Positions 1 to 12,924 of a DNA stretch of 64,000 nucleotides are shown here, piece by piece; positions within the stretch are counted from its first letter, which is position 1, and the number at the start of each line of letters is the position of its first letter. The notes beneath the pieces were generated by a model. The model saw only the letters and a program-made list of their open reading frames with translations. It was not told the DNA's origin and ran no database searches. Both the position numbers and the translations under genes were made by a program. Origin of the DNA: Baylisascaris procyonis. Lineage: Eukaryota > Nematoda > Chromadorea > Rhabditida > Ascarididae. The DNA is taken from contig JAZARR010000237.1 in the NCBI GenBank assembly GCA_037389465.1, forward strand, positions 186,001 to 250,000, read 5' to 3'.

Positions 1-3000
1 TCCATACCCATCTCAAGATATGGCGGGTAAAGAATTCTTCCCAGTGTTTCCCACTCCATACCCATTTCAAGATATGGCGGGTAAAGATTTCTTCCCAGTG
101 TTTCCCACTCCATACCCATCTCAAGATATAGCGGGTAAAGATTTCTTCCCAGTCTTTCCCACTCCATACCCATCTCAAGATATGGCGGTTAAAGATTTCT
201 TCCCAGTGTTTCCCACTCCATACCCATCTCAAGATATGGCGGTTAAAGATTTCTTCCCAGTCTTTCCCACTCCATACCCATCTCAAGATATGGCGGGTAA
301 AGATTTCTTCCCAGTGTTTCCCACTCCATACCCATCTCAAGACATAGCGGGTAAAGATTTCTTCCCAGTGTTTCCCACTCCACACCCATCTCAAGATATG
401 GCGGGTAAAGATTTCTTCCCAGTGTTTCCCACTCCATATCCACCTCAAGATATGGCGGGTAAAGATTTCTTCCCAATCTTTCCCACTCCATACCCATCTC
501 AAGATATGGCGGGTGAAGATTTCTTCCCAGTGTTTCCCACTCCATACCCATCTCAAGATATGGCGGGTAAAGATTTCTTCCCAGTCTTTCCCACTCCATA
601 CCCATCTCAAGATATGGCGGGTAAAGATTTCTTCCCGGTGTTTCCCACTCCATACCCATCTCAAGATATAGCGGGTAAAGATTTCTTCCCAGTGTTTCCC
701 ACTCCACACCCATCTCAAGATATGGCGGTTAAAGGTTTCTTCCCAGTGTTTCCCACTCCATACCCATCTCAAGATATGGCGGGTAAACATTTCTTCCCAG
801 TGTTTCCCACTCCATACCCATCTCAAGATATGGCGGGTAAAGATTTCTTCCCAGTGTTTCCCACTCCATACCCATCTCAAGATATGGCGGGTAAAGAATT
901 CTTCCCAGTGTTTCCCACTCCATACCCATCTCAAGATATGGCGGGTAAAGATTTCTTCCCAGTGTTTCCCACTCCATACCCATCTCAAGATATAGCGGGT
1001 AAAGATTTCTTCCCAGTCTTTCCCACTCCATACCCATCTCAAGATATGGCGGTTAAAGATTTCTTCCCAGTGTTTCCCACTCCATACCCATCTCAAGATA
1101 TGGCGGGTAAAGATTTCTTCCCAGTGTTTCCCACTCCATACCCATCTCAAGATATGGCGGTTAAAGATTTCTTCCCAGTCTTTCCCACTCCATACCCATC
1201 TCAAGATATGGCGGGTGAAGATTTCTTCCCAATCTTTCCCACTCCATACCCATCTCAAGATATGGCGGTTAAAGATTTCTTCCCAGTGTTTCCCACTCCA
1301 TACCCATCTCAAGATATAGCGGGTAAAGATTTCTTCCCAGTGTTTCCCACTCCACACCCATCTCAAGATATGGCGGGTAAAGATTTCTTCTCAGTGTTTC
1401 CTACTCCATACCCATCTCAAGATATGGCGGGTAAAGATTTCTTCCCAGTGTTTCCCACTCCACACCCATCTCAAGATATGGCGGGTGAAGATTTCTTCCC
1501 AATCTTTCCCACTCCATACCCATCTCAAGATATGGCGGTTAAAGATTTCTTCCCAGTGTTTCCCACTCCATACCCATCTCAAGATATGGCGGTTAAAGAT
1601 TTCTTCCCAGTGTTTCCCACTCCATACCCATCTCAAGATATGGCGGGTAAAGATTTCTTCCCAGTGTTTCCCACTCCATACCCATCTCAAGATATAGCGG
1701 GTAAAGATTTCTTCCCAGTGTTTCCCACTCCATACCCATCTCAAGATATGGCGGGTAAAGATTTGTTCCCAGTGTTTCCCACTCCATATCCATCTCAAGA
1801 TATGGCGGGTAAAGATTTCTTCCCAGTGTTTCCCACTCCATACCCATCTCAAGATATGGCGGGTAAACATTTCTTCCCAGTGTTTCCCACTCCATACCCA
1901 TCTCAAGATATGGCGGGTAAAGATTTCTTCCCAGTCTTTCCCACTCCATACCCATCTCAAGATATGGCGGGTAAAGATTTCTACCCAGTGTTTCCCACTC
2001 CATACCCATCTCAAGATATGGCGGGTGAAGATTTCTTCCCAATCTTTCCCACTCCATACCCATCTCAAGATATGGCGGTTAAAGATTTCTTCCCAGTGTT
2101 TCCCACTCCATACCCATCTCAAGATATAGCGAGTAAAGATTTCTTCCCAGTGTTTCCCACTCCACACCCATCTCAAGATATGGCGGGTAAAGATTTCTTC
2201 TCAGTGTTTCCTACTCCATACCCATCTCAAGATATGGCGGTTAAAGATTTCTTCCCAGTGTTTCCCACTCCATACCCATCTCAAGGTATGGCGGCTAAAC
2301 ATTTCTTCCCAGTCTTTCCCACTCCATACCCATCTCAAGATATGGCGGTTAAAGGTTTCTTCCCAGTGTTTCCCACTCCATACCCATCTCAAGATATGGC
2401 GGGTAAACATTTCTTCCCAGTGTTTCCCACTCCATACCCATCTCAAGATATGGCGGGTAAAGATTTCTTCCCAGTGTTTCCCACTCCATACCCATCTCAA
2501 GATATGGCGGGTAAAGAATTCTTCCCAGTGTTTCCCACTCCATATCCACCTCAAGATATGGCGGGTAAAGATTTCTTCCCAGTCTTTCCCACTCCATACC
2601 CATCTCAAGATATGGCGGGTGAAGATTTCTTCCCAGTGTTTCCCACTCCATACCCATCTCAAGATATGGCGGGTAAAAATTTCTTCCCAGTGTTTCCCAC
2701 TCCATACCCATCTCAAGATATGGCGGGTAAAGATTTCTTCCCAGTCTTTCCCACTCCATACCCATCTCAAGATATGGCGGGTAAAGATTTCTTCCCAGTG
2801 TTTCCCACTCCATACCCATCTCAAGATATGGCGGGTGAAGATTTCTTCCCAGTGTTTCCCACTCCATACCCATCTCAAGATATGGCGGGTAAAGATTTCT
2901 TCCCAGTGTTTCCCACTCCACACCCATCTCAAGATATGGCGGGTGAAGATTTCTTCCCAATCTTTCCCACTCCATACCCATCTCAAGATATGGCGGTTAA

Positions 3001-6000
3001 AGATTTCTTCCCAGTCTTTCCCACTCCATACCCATCTCAAGATATGGCGGGTAAAGATTTCTTCCCAGTCTTTCCCACTCCATACCCATCTCAAGATATG
3101 GCGGGTAAAGATTTCTTCCCAGTGTTTCCCACTCCATACCCATCTCAAGATATAGCGGGTAAAGATTTCTTCCCAGTGTTTCCCACTCCACACCCATCTC
3201 AAGATATGGCGGTTAAAGGTTTCTTCCCAGTGTTTCCCACTCCATACCCATCTCAAGATATGGCGGGTAAACATTTCTTCCCAGTGTTTCCCACTCCATA
3301 CCCATCTCAAGATATGGCGGGTAAAGATTTCTTCCCAGTGTTTCCCACTCCATACCCATCTCAAGATATGGCGGGTAAAGAATTCTTCCCAGTGTTTCCC
3401 ACTCCATACCCATCTCAAGATATGGCGGGTAAAGATTTCTTCCCAGTGTTTCCCACTCCATACCCATCTCAAGATATAGCGGGTAAAGATTTCTTCCCAG
3501 TCTTTCCCACTCCATACCCATCTCAAGATATGGCGGTTAAAGATTTCTTCCCAGTGTTTCCCACTCCATACCCATCTCAAGATATGGCGGGTAAAGATTT
3601 CTTCCCAGTGTTTCCCACTCCATACCCATCTCAAGATATGGCGGGTAAAGATTTCTTCCCAGTGTTTCCCACTCCATACCCACCTCAAGATATGGCGGGT
3701 AAAGATTTCTTCCCAGTGTTTCCCACTCCACACCCATCTCAAGATATGGCGGGTAAAGATTTCTTCTCAGTGTTTCCTACTCCATACCCATCTCAAGATA
3801 TGGCGGGTAAAGATTTCTTCCCAGTGTTTCCCACTCCACACCCATCTCAAGATATGGCGGGTGAAGATTTCTTCCCAATCTTTCAAACTCCATACCCATC
3901 TCAAGATATGGCGGTTAAAGATTTCTTCCCAGTGTTTCCCACTCCATACCCATCTCAAGATATGGCGGGTAAAGATTTCTTCCCAGTGTTTCCCACTCCA
4001 TACCCATCTCAAGGTATAGCGGGTAAAGATTTCTTCCCAGTGTTTCCCACTCCATACCCATCTCAAGATATGGCGGGTAAAGATTTCTTCCCAGTCTTTC
4101 CCACTCCATAGCCATCTCAAGATATGGCGGTTAAAGATTTCTTCCCAGTGTTTCCCACTCCATACCCATCTCAAGATATGGCGGCTAAACATTTCTTCCC
4201 AGTCTTTCCCACTCCATACCCATCTCAAGATATGGCGGTTAAAGATTTCTTCCCAGTGTTTCCCACTCCATACCCATCTCAAGATATGGCGGGTAAACAT
4301 TTCTTCCCAGTGTTTCCCACTCCATACCCATCTCAAGATATGGCGGGTAAAGATTTCTTCCCAGTCTTTCCCACTCCATACCCATCTCAAGATATGGCGG
4401 GTAAAGATTTCTTCCCAGTGTTTCCCACTCCATACGCATCTCAAGATATGGCGGGTGAAGATTTCTTCCCAGTGTTTCCCACTCCATACCCATCTCAAGA
4501 TATGGCGGGTAAAGATTTCTTCCCAGTGTTTCCCACTCCACACCCATCTCAAGATATGGCGGGTGAAGATTTCTTCCCAATCTTTCCCACTCCATACCCA
4601 TCTCAACATATGGCGGTTAAAGATTTCTTCCCAGTCTTTCCCACTCCATACCCATCTCAAGATATGGCGGGTAAAGATTTCTTCCCAGTGTTTCCCACTC
4701 CATACCCATCTCAAGATATAGCGGGTAAAGATTTCTTCCCAGTGTTTCCCACTCCACACCCATCTCAAGATATGGCGGGTGAAGATTTCTTCCCAATCTT
4801 TCCCACTCCATACCCATCTCAAGATATGGCGGTTAAAGATTTCTTCCCAGTGTTTCCCACTCCATACCCATCTCAAGATATAGCGGGTAAAGATTTCTTC
4901 CCAGTGTTTCCCACTCCATACCCATCTCAAGATATGGCGGGTAAAGATTTCTTCCCAGTGTTTCGCACTCCATACCCATCTCAAGATATGGCGGGTGAAG
5001 ATTTCTTCCCAGTGTTTCCCACTCCACACCCATCTCAAGATATGGCGGGTAAAGATTTCTTCCCAGTGTTTCCCACTCCATACCCATCTCAAGATATAGC
5101 GGGTAAAGATTTCTTCCCAGTGTTTCCCACTCCACACCCATCTCAAGATATGGCGGGTAAAGATTTCTTCTCAGTGTTTCCTACTCCATACCCATCTCAA
5201 GATATGGCGGGTAAAGATTTCTTCCCAGTGTTTCCCACTCCACACCCATCTCGAGATATGGCGGGTGAAGATTTCTTCCCAATCTTTCAAACTCCATAAA
5301 CATCTCAAGATATGGCGGTTAAAGATTTCTTCCCAGTGTTTCCCACTCCATACCCATCTCAAGATATGGCGGGTAAAGATTTCTTCCCAGTGTTTCCCAC
5401 TCCATACCCATCTCAAGATATAGCGGGTAAAGATTTCTTCCCAGTGTTTCCCACTCCATACCCATCTCAAGATATGGCGGGTAAAGATTTCTTCCCAGTG
5501 TTTCCCACTCCATACCCATCTCAAGATATAGCGGGTAAAGATTTCTTCCCAGTGTTTCCCACTCCACACCCATCTCAAGATATGGCGGTTAAAGGTTTCT
5601 TCCCAGTGTTTCCCACTCCATACCCATCTCAAGATATGGCGGGTAAACATTTCTTCCCAGTGTTTCCCACTCCATACCCATCTCAAGATATGGCGGGTAA
5701 AGATTTCTTCCTAGTGTTTCCCACTCCATACCCATCTCAAGATATGGCGGGTAAAGAATTCTTCCCAGTGTTTCCCACTCCATACCCATCTCAAGATATG
5801 GCGGGTAAAGATTTCTTCCCAGTGTTTCCCACTCCATACCCATCTCAAGATATAGCGGGTAAAGATTTCTTCCCAGTCTTTCCCACTCCATACCCATCTC
5901 AAGATATGGCGGTTAAAGATTTCTTCCCAGTGTTTCCCACTCCATACCCATCTCAAGATATGGCGGGTAAACATTTCTTCCCAGTGTTTCCCACTCCATA

Positions 6001-9000
6001 CCCATCTCAAGATATGGCGGGTAAAGATTTCTTCCCAGTGTTTCCCACTCCATACCCATCTCAAGATATGGCGGGTAAAGATTTCTTCCCAGTGTTTCCC
6101 ACTCCACACCCATCTCAAGATATGGCGGGTGAAGATTTCTTCCCAATCTTTCCCACTCCATACCCATCTCAAGATATGGCGGTTAAAGATTTCTTCCCAG
6201 TCTTTCCCACTCCATACCCATCTCAAGATATGGCGGGTAAAGATTTCTTCCCAGTGTTTCCCACTCCATACCCATCTCAAGATATAGCGGGTAAAGATTT
6301 CTTCCCAGTGTTTCCCACTCCACACCCATCTCAAGATATGGCGGGTAAAGATTTCTTCTCAGTGTTTCCTACTCCATACCCATCTCAAGATATGGCGGGT
6401 AAAGATTTCTTCCCAGTGTTTCCCACTCCACACCCATCTCAAGATATGGCGGGTGAAGATTTCTTCCCAATCTTTCAAACTCCATACCCATCTCAAGATA
6501 TGGCGGTTAAAGATTTCTTGCCAGTGTTTCCCACTCCATACCCATCTCAAGATATGGCGGGTAAAGATTTCTTCCCAGTGTTTCCCACTCCATACCCATC
6601 TCAAGATATAGCGGGTAAAGATTTCTTCCCAGTGTTTCCCACTCCATACCCATCTCAAGATATGGCGGGTAAAGATTTCTTCCCAGTCTTTCCCACTCCA
6701 TAGCCATCTCAAGATATGGCGGTTAAAGATTTCTTCCCAGTGTTTCCCACTCCATACCCATCTCAAGATATGGCGGCTAAACATTTCTTCCCAGTCTTTC
6801 CCACTCCATACCCATCTCAAGATATGGCGGTTAAAGATTTCTTCCCAGTGTTTCCCACTCCATACCCATCTCAAGATATGGCGGGTAAACATTTCTTCCC
6901 AGTGTTTCCCACTCCACACCCATCTCAAGATATGGCGGGTAAAGATTTCTTCCCAGTGTTTCCCACTCCATACCCATCTCAAGATATAGCGGGTAAAGAT
7001 TTCTTCCCAGTGTTTCCCACTCCACACCCATCTCAAGATATGGCGGGTGAAGATTTCTTCCCAATCTTTCCCACTCCATACCCATCTCAAGATATGGCGG
7101 GTAAAGATTTCTTCCCAGTGTTTCCCACTCCACACCCATCTCAAGATATGGCGGGTGAAGATTTCTTCCCAATCTTTCCCACTCCATACCCATCTCAAGA
7201 TATGGCGGCTAAACATTTCTTCCCAGTGTTTCCCACTCCATACCCATCTCAAGATATGGCGGGTAAAGATTTCTTCCCAGTCTTTCCCACTCCATACCCA
7301 TCTCAAGATATAGCGGGTAAAGATTTCTTCCCAGTGTTTCCCACTCCACACCCATCTCAAGATATGGCGGGTGAAGATTTCTTCCCAGTGTTTCCCACTC
7401 CATACCCATCTCAAGATATGTCGGGTAAAGATTTCTTCTCAGTGTTTCCCACTCCATATCCATCTCAAGATATGGCGGGTAAAGATTTCTTCCCAGTGTT
7501 TCCCACTCCATACCCATCTCAACATATGGCGGGTAAAGATTTCTTCCCAGTGTTTCCCACTCCATACCCATCTCAAGATATGGCGGGTAAAGATTTCTTC
7601 CCAGTGTTTCCCACTCCATATCCATCTCAAGATATGGCGGGTAAAGATTTCTTCCCAGTGTTTCCCACTCCGTACCCATCTCAAGATATGGCGGGTAAAG
7701 ATTTCTTCCCAGTGTTTCCCACTCCATACCCATCTCAAGATATGGCGGGTAAAGATTTCTTCCCAGTGTTTCCCACTCCATACCCATCTCAAGATATGGC
7801 GGGTAAAGATTTCTTCCCAGTGTTTCCCACTCCATACCCATCTCAAGATATGGCGGGTAAAGATTTCTTCCCAGTGTTTCCCACTCCACACCCATCTCAA
7901 GATATGGCGGGTGAAGATTTCTTCCCAATCTTTCCCACTCCATACCCATCTCAAGATATGGCGGTTAAAGATTTCTTCCCAGTGTTTCCCACTCCATACC
8001 CATCTCAAGATATAGCGGGTAAAGATTTCTTCCCAGTGTTTCCCACTCCACACCCATCTCAAGATATGGCGGGTAAAGATTTCTTCTCAGTGTTTCCCAC
8101 TCCACACCCATCTCAAGATATGGCGGGTAAAGATTTCTTCCCAGTGTTTCCCACTCCACACCCATCTCAAGATATGGCGGGTGAAGATTTCTTCCCAATC
8201 TTTCCCACTCCATACCCATCTCAAGATATGGCGGCTAAACATTTCTTCCCAGTGTTTCCCACTCCATACCCATCTCAAGATATGGCGGGTAAAGATTTCT
8301 TCCCAGTCTTTCCCACTCCATACCCATCTCAAGATATAGCGGGTAAAGATTTCTTCCCAGTGTTTCCCACTCCACACCCATCTCAAGATATGGCGGGTGA
8401 AGATTTCTTCCCAGTGTTTCCCACTCCATACCCATCTCAAGATATGGCGGGTAAAGATTTCTTCTCAGTGTTTCCCACTCCATATCCATCTCAAGATATG
8501 GCGGGTAAAGATTTCTTCCCAGTGTTTCCCACTCCATACCCATCTCAACATATGGCGGGTAAAGATTTCTTCCCAGTGTTTCCCACTCCATACCCATCTC
8601 AAGATATGGCGGGTAAAGATTTCTTCCCAGTGTTTCCCACTCCATATCCATCTCAAGATATGGCGGGTAAAGATTTCTTCCCAGTGTTTCCCACTCCATA
8701 CCCATCTCAAGATATGGCGGGTAAAGATTTCTTCCCAGTGTTTCCCACTCCATACCCATCTCAAGATATAGCGGGTAAAGATTTCTTCCCAGTGTTTCCC
8801 ACTCCATACCCATCTCAAGATATGGCGGGTAAAGATTTCTTCCCAGTGTTTCCCACTCCATATCCATCTCAAGATATGGCGGGTAAACATTTCTTCCCAG
8901 TGTTTCCCACTCCATACCCATCTCAAGATATGGCGGGTAAAGATTTCTTCCCAGTGTTTCCCACTCCATATCCATCTCAAGATATGGCGGGTAAAGATTT

Positions 9001-12000
9001 CTTCCCAGTGTTTCCCACTCCATACCCATCTCAAGATATGGCGGGTAAAGATTTCTTCCCAGTGTTTCCCACTCCATACCCATCTCAAGATATGGCGGGT
9101 AAAGATTTCTTCCCAGTGTTTCCCACTCCACACCCATCTCAAGATATGGCGGGTAAAGATTTCTTCTCAGTGTTTCCCACTCCACACCCATCTCAAGATA
9201 TGGCGGGTAAAGATTTCTTCCCAGTGTTTCCCACTCCACACCCATCTCAAGATATGGCGGGTGAAGATTTCTTCCCAATCTTTCCCACTCCATACCCATC
9301 TCAAGATATGGCGGCTAAACATTTCTTCCCAGTGTTTCCCACTCCATACCCATCTCAAGATATGGCGGGTAAAGATTTCTTCCCAGTCTTTCCCACTCCA
9401 TACCCATCTCAAGATATAGCGGGTAAAGATTTCTTCCCAGTGTTTCCCACTCCACACCCATCTCAAGATATGGCGGGTGAAGATTTCTTCCCAGTGTTTC
9501 CCACTCCATACCCATCTCAAGATATGGCGGGTAAAGATTTCTTCTCAGTGTTTCCCACTCCATATCCATCTCAAGATATGGCGGGTAAAGATTTCTTCCC
9601 AGTGTTTCCCACTCCATACCCATCTCAACATATGGCGGGTAAAGATTTCTTCCCAGTGTTTCCCACTCCATACCCATCTCAAGATATGGCGGGTAAAGAT
9701 TTCTTCCCAGTGTTTCCCACTCCATATCCATCTCAAGATATGGCGGGTAAAGATTTCTTCCCAGTGTTTCCCACTCCATACCCATCTCAAGATATGGCGG
9801 GTAAAGATTTCTTCCCAGTGTTTCCCACTCCATACCCATCTCAAGATATAGCGGGTAAAGATTTCTTCCCAGTGTTTCCCACTCCATACCCATCTCAAGA
9901 TATGGCGGGTAAAGATTTCTTCCCAGTGTTTCCCACTCCATATCCATCTCAAGATATGGCGGGTAAACATTTCTTCCCAGTGTTTCCCACTCCATACCCA
10001 TCTCAAGATATGGCGGGTAAAGATTTCTTCCCAGTGTTTCCCACTCCATATCCATCTCAAGATATGGCGGGTAAAGATTTCTTCCCAGTGTTTCCCACTC
10101 CATACCCATCTCAAGATATGGCGGGTAAAGATTTCTTCCCAGTGTTTCCCACTCCATACCCATCTCAAGATATGGCGGGTAAAGATTTCTTCCCAGTGTT
10201 TCCCACTCCATACCCATCTCAAGATATGGCGGGTAAAGATTTCTTCCCAGTGTTTCCCACTCCATACCCATCTCAAGATATGGCGGGTAAAGATTTCTTC
10301 CCAGTGTTTCCCACTCCATACCCATCTCAAGATATGGCGGGTAAAGATTTCTTCCCAGTGTTTCCCACTCCATACCCATTTCAAGATATGGCGGGTAAAG
10401 ATTTCTTCCCAGTGTTTCCGACTCCATACCCATCTCAAGATATGGCGGGTAAAGATTTCTTCCCAGTGTTTCCCACTCCATACCCATCTCAAGATATGGC
10501 GGGTAAAGATTTCTTCCCAGTGTTTCCCACTCCATACCCATCTCAAGATATGGCGGGTAAAGATTTCTTCCCAGTGTTTCCCACTCCATACCCATCTCAA
10601 GATATGGCGGGTAAAGATTTCTTCCCAGTGTTTCCCACTCCATACCCATCTCAAGATATGGCGGGTAAAGATTTCTTCCCAGTGTTTCCCACTCCATATC
10701 CATCTCAAGATATGGCGGGTAAAGATTTCTTCCCAGTGTTTCCCACTCCATACCCATCTCAAGATATGGCGGGTAAAGATTTCTTCCCAGTGTTTCCCAC
10801 TCCATACCCATCTCAAGATATGGCGGGTAAAGATTTCTTCCCAGTGTTTCCCACTCCATACCCATCTCAAGATATGGCGGGTAAAGATTTCTTCCCAGTG
10901 TTTCCCACTCCATATCCATCTCAAGATATGGCGGGTAAACATTTCTTCCCAGTGTTTCCCACTCCATACCCATCTCAAGATATGGCGGGTAAAGATTTCT
11001 TCCCAGTGTTTCCCACTCCATACCCATCTCAAGATATGGCGGGTAAAGATTTCTTCCCAGTGTTTCCCACTCCATACCCATCTCAAGATATGGCGGGTAA
11101 AGATTTCTTCCCAGTGTTTCCCACTCCATACCCATCTCAAGATATGGCGGGTAAAGATTTCTTCCCAGTGTTTCCCACTCCATATCCATCTCAGGATATG
11201 GCGGGTAAACATTTCTTCCCAGTGTTTCCCACTCCATACCCATCTCAAGATATGGCGGGTAAAGATTTCTCCCCAGTGTTTCCCACTCCATATCCATCTC
11301 AAGATATGGCGGGTAAAGATTTCTTCCCAGTGTTTCCCACTCCATACCCATCTCAAGATATGGCGGGTAAAGATTTCTTCCCAGTGTTTCCCACTCCATA
11401 CCCATCTCAAGATATGGCGGGTAAAGATTTCTTCCCAGTGTTTCCCACTCCATACCCATCTCAAGATATGGCGGGTAAAGATTTCTTCCCAGTGTTTCCC
11501 ACTCCATACCCATCTCAAGATATGGCGGGTAAAGATTTCTTCCCAGTGTTTCCCACTCCATACCCATCTCAAGATATGGCGGGTAAAGATTTCTTCCCAG
11601 TGTTTCCCACTCCATACCCATCTCAAGATATGGCGGGTAAAGATTTCTTCCCAGTGTTTCCCACTCCATATCCATCTCAGGATATGGCGGGTAAACATTT
11701 CTTCCCAGTGTTTCCCACTCCATACCCATCTCAAGATATGGCGGGTAAAGATTTCTCCCCAGTGTTTCCCACTCCATATCCATCTCAAGATATGGCGGGT
11801 AAAGATTTCTTCCCAGTGTTTCCCACTCCATACCCATCTCAAGATATGGCGGGTAAAGATTTCTTCCCAGTGTTTCCCACTCCATACCCATCTCAAGATA
11901 TGGCGGGTAAAGATTTCTTCCCAGTGTTTCCCACTCCATACCCATCTCAAGATATGGCGGGTAAAGATTTCTTCCCAGTGTTTCCCACTCCATACCCATC

Positions 12001-12459
12001 TCAACATATGGCGGGTAAAGATTTCTTCCCAGTGTTTCCCACTCCATACCCATCTCAAGATATGGCGGGTAAAGATTTCTTCCCAGTGTTTCCCACTCCA
12101 TATCCATCTCAGGATATGGCGGGTAAACATTTCTTCCCAGTGTTTCCCACTCCATACCCATCTCAAGATATGGCGGGTAAAGATTTCTCCCCAGTGTTTC
12201 CCACTCCATATCCATCTCAAGATATGGCGGGTAAAGATTTCTTCCCAGTGTTTCCCACTCCATACCCATCTCAAGATATGGCGGGTAAAGATTTCTTCCC
12301 AGTGTTTCCCACTCCATACCCATCTCAAGATATGGCGGGTAAAGATTTCTTCCCAGTGTTTCCCACTCCATACCCATCTCAAGATATGGCGGGTAAAGAT
12401 TTCTTCCCAGTGTTTCCCACTCCATACCCATCTCAAGATATGGCGGGTAAAGATTTCTT
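1..12459. repeat. 54-bp satellite array, about 230 monomers
   Basis: Head-to-tail array with an exact 54-bp period and no spacers or foreign insertions. One plus-strand frame reads MAGKDFFPVFPTPYPSQD per monomer. The array starts outside the window and stops abruptly in mid-monomer at 12459. Consensus GC is about 46%, and the plus strand is about 59% pyrimidine. Recurrent variants are ATG/ATA, GGT/GTT, AAA/GAA, GAT/CAT, GTG/GTC/ATC, CCA/TCA and TAC/CAC/TAT. They fall at all three codon positions and mostly change the residue. The plus frame is broken by stops at 4109-4111, 5297-5299 and 6701-6703. Long open frames also exist on the minus strand over the same bases (for example 9315-12431 and 9545-12436), as expected for any stop-free repeat whose length is a multiple of three. 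I therefore annotate satellite DNA; a repeat protein remains possible but unsupported. Confidence 0.97.
7202..10200. repeat. Higher-order repeat: three copies of a 19-20-monomer block
   Basis: The same ordered series of variant monomers recurs from 7202, 8228 and 9308, spacings of 1026 bp (19 monomers) and 1080 bp (20 monomers). Each block opens with a GCT-AAA-CAT monomer, followed by ATA, GAA and CTTCTCAGTG variants, then a CAACATATG monomer. The third copy loses register near 10200, where uniform consensus monomers begin. Order of rare variants is preserved, which points to duplication of whole blocks by unequal exchange, not to independent mutation. Confidence 0.85.
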
Positions 12460-12571
12460 ACGCCTCAAGCTGGTGAGCTATCAAATATCTAACTGTTTTA
12501 AGATTCAAAACTCACTTCCAAAACGAAGAACTCATTAATCATTGGAAAAGATTTGCAAATGAATTGGATTC

Positions 12572-12924
12572 TTAAAACAAGTCGTGCTGCAATGTAGCTA
12601 GATTTCAACAATTATTCACATGAAGGGCACGTGAATCACATATACGCAAGGTACATAAGTCAACATTGATGCGGGTGAGATAAAAGAAATCCAACGATTA
12701 GGGAGATTACCTCCAACTTTGGGCAAGCAACGTGAGGCGAAAAAATTGTCCAGCCTTCTCACCAAGTAACATTTACATGCTATGTAAAGCACAGAACTAA
12801 CAATGCCAGCGTCCATTACAGTTTTCAAATTGGTTTCTGCTACTCACTTGCCTCTCAAAAACTCTGAATGTCCTTGAGGAAATCTTAGCAAATGTCCTCC
12901 AAAACGGCTTGTGCATGACAAATC
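12572..12924 (-). CDS. Candidate 3' end of a minus-strand gene (three small exons)
   Basis: Three splice-bounded open segments fit together in phase: 12848-12924 (25 codons plus 2 nt, donor GTGAGT), 12711-12796 (1 nt, 28 codons, 1 nt, donor GTAATC) and 12572-12597 (2 nt, then 7 codons and TAA). The first contains RFGGHLLRFPQGHSEFLRG and the second the basic stretch CYLVRRLDNFF. Each acceptor ends in AG but lacks a strong TTTCAG tract. I recognise no family. The stop lies only 113 bp from the satellite edge. It could be the last part of the gene at 18.2-31.8 kb, a separate gene, or a chance combination; phase agreement at two junctions is weak support. Confidence 0.3.

Noticed and set aside
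1..12459. CRISPR-like direct repeats
   Set aside because: Repeats are contiguous with no unique spacers, and the surroundings are eukaryotic.
20..12538. Plus-strand ORFs of 1363, 391, 463 and 1940 codons as one giant repeat protein
   Set aside because: They are the stop-free frame of the satellite, interrupted by three stops. Equally long frames exist on the other strand, and variants are not biased to third positions.
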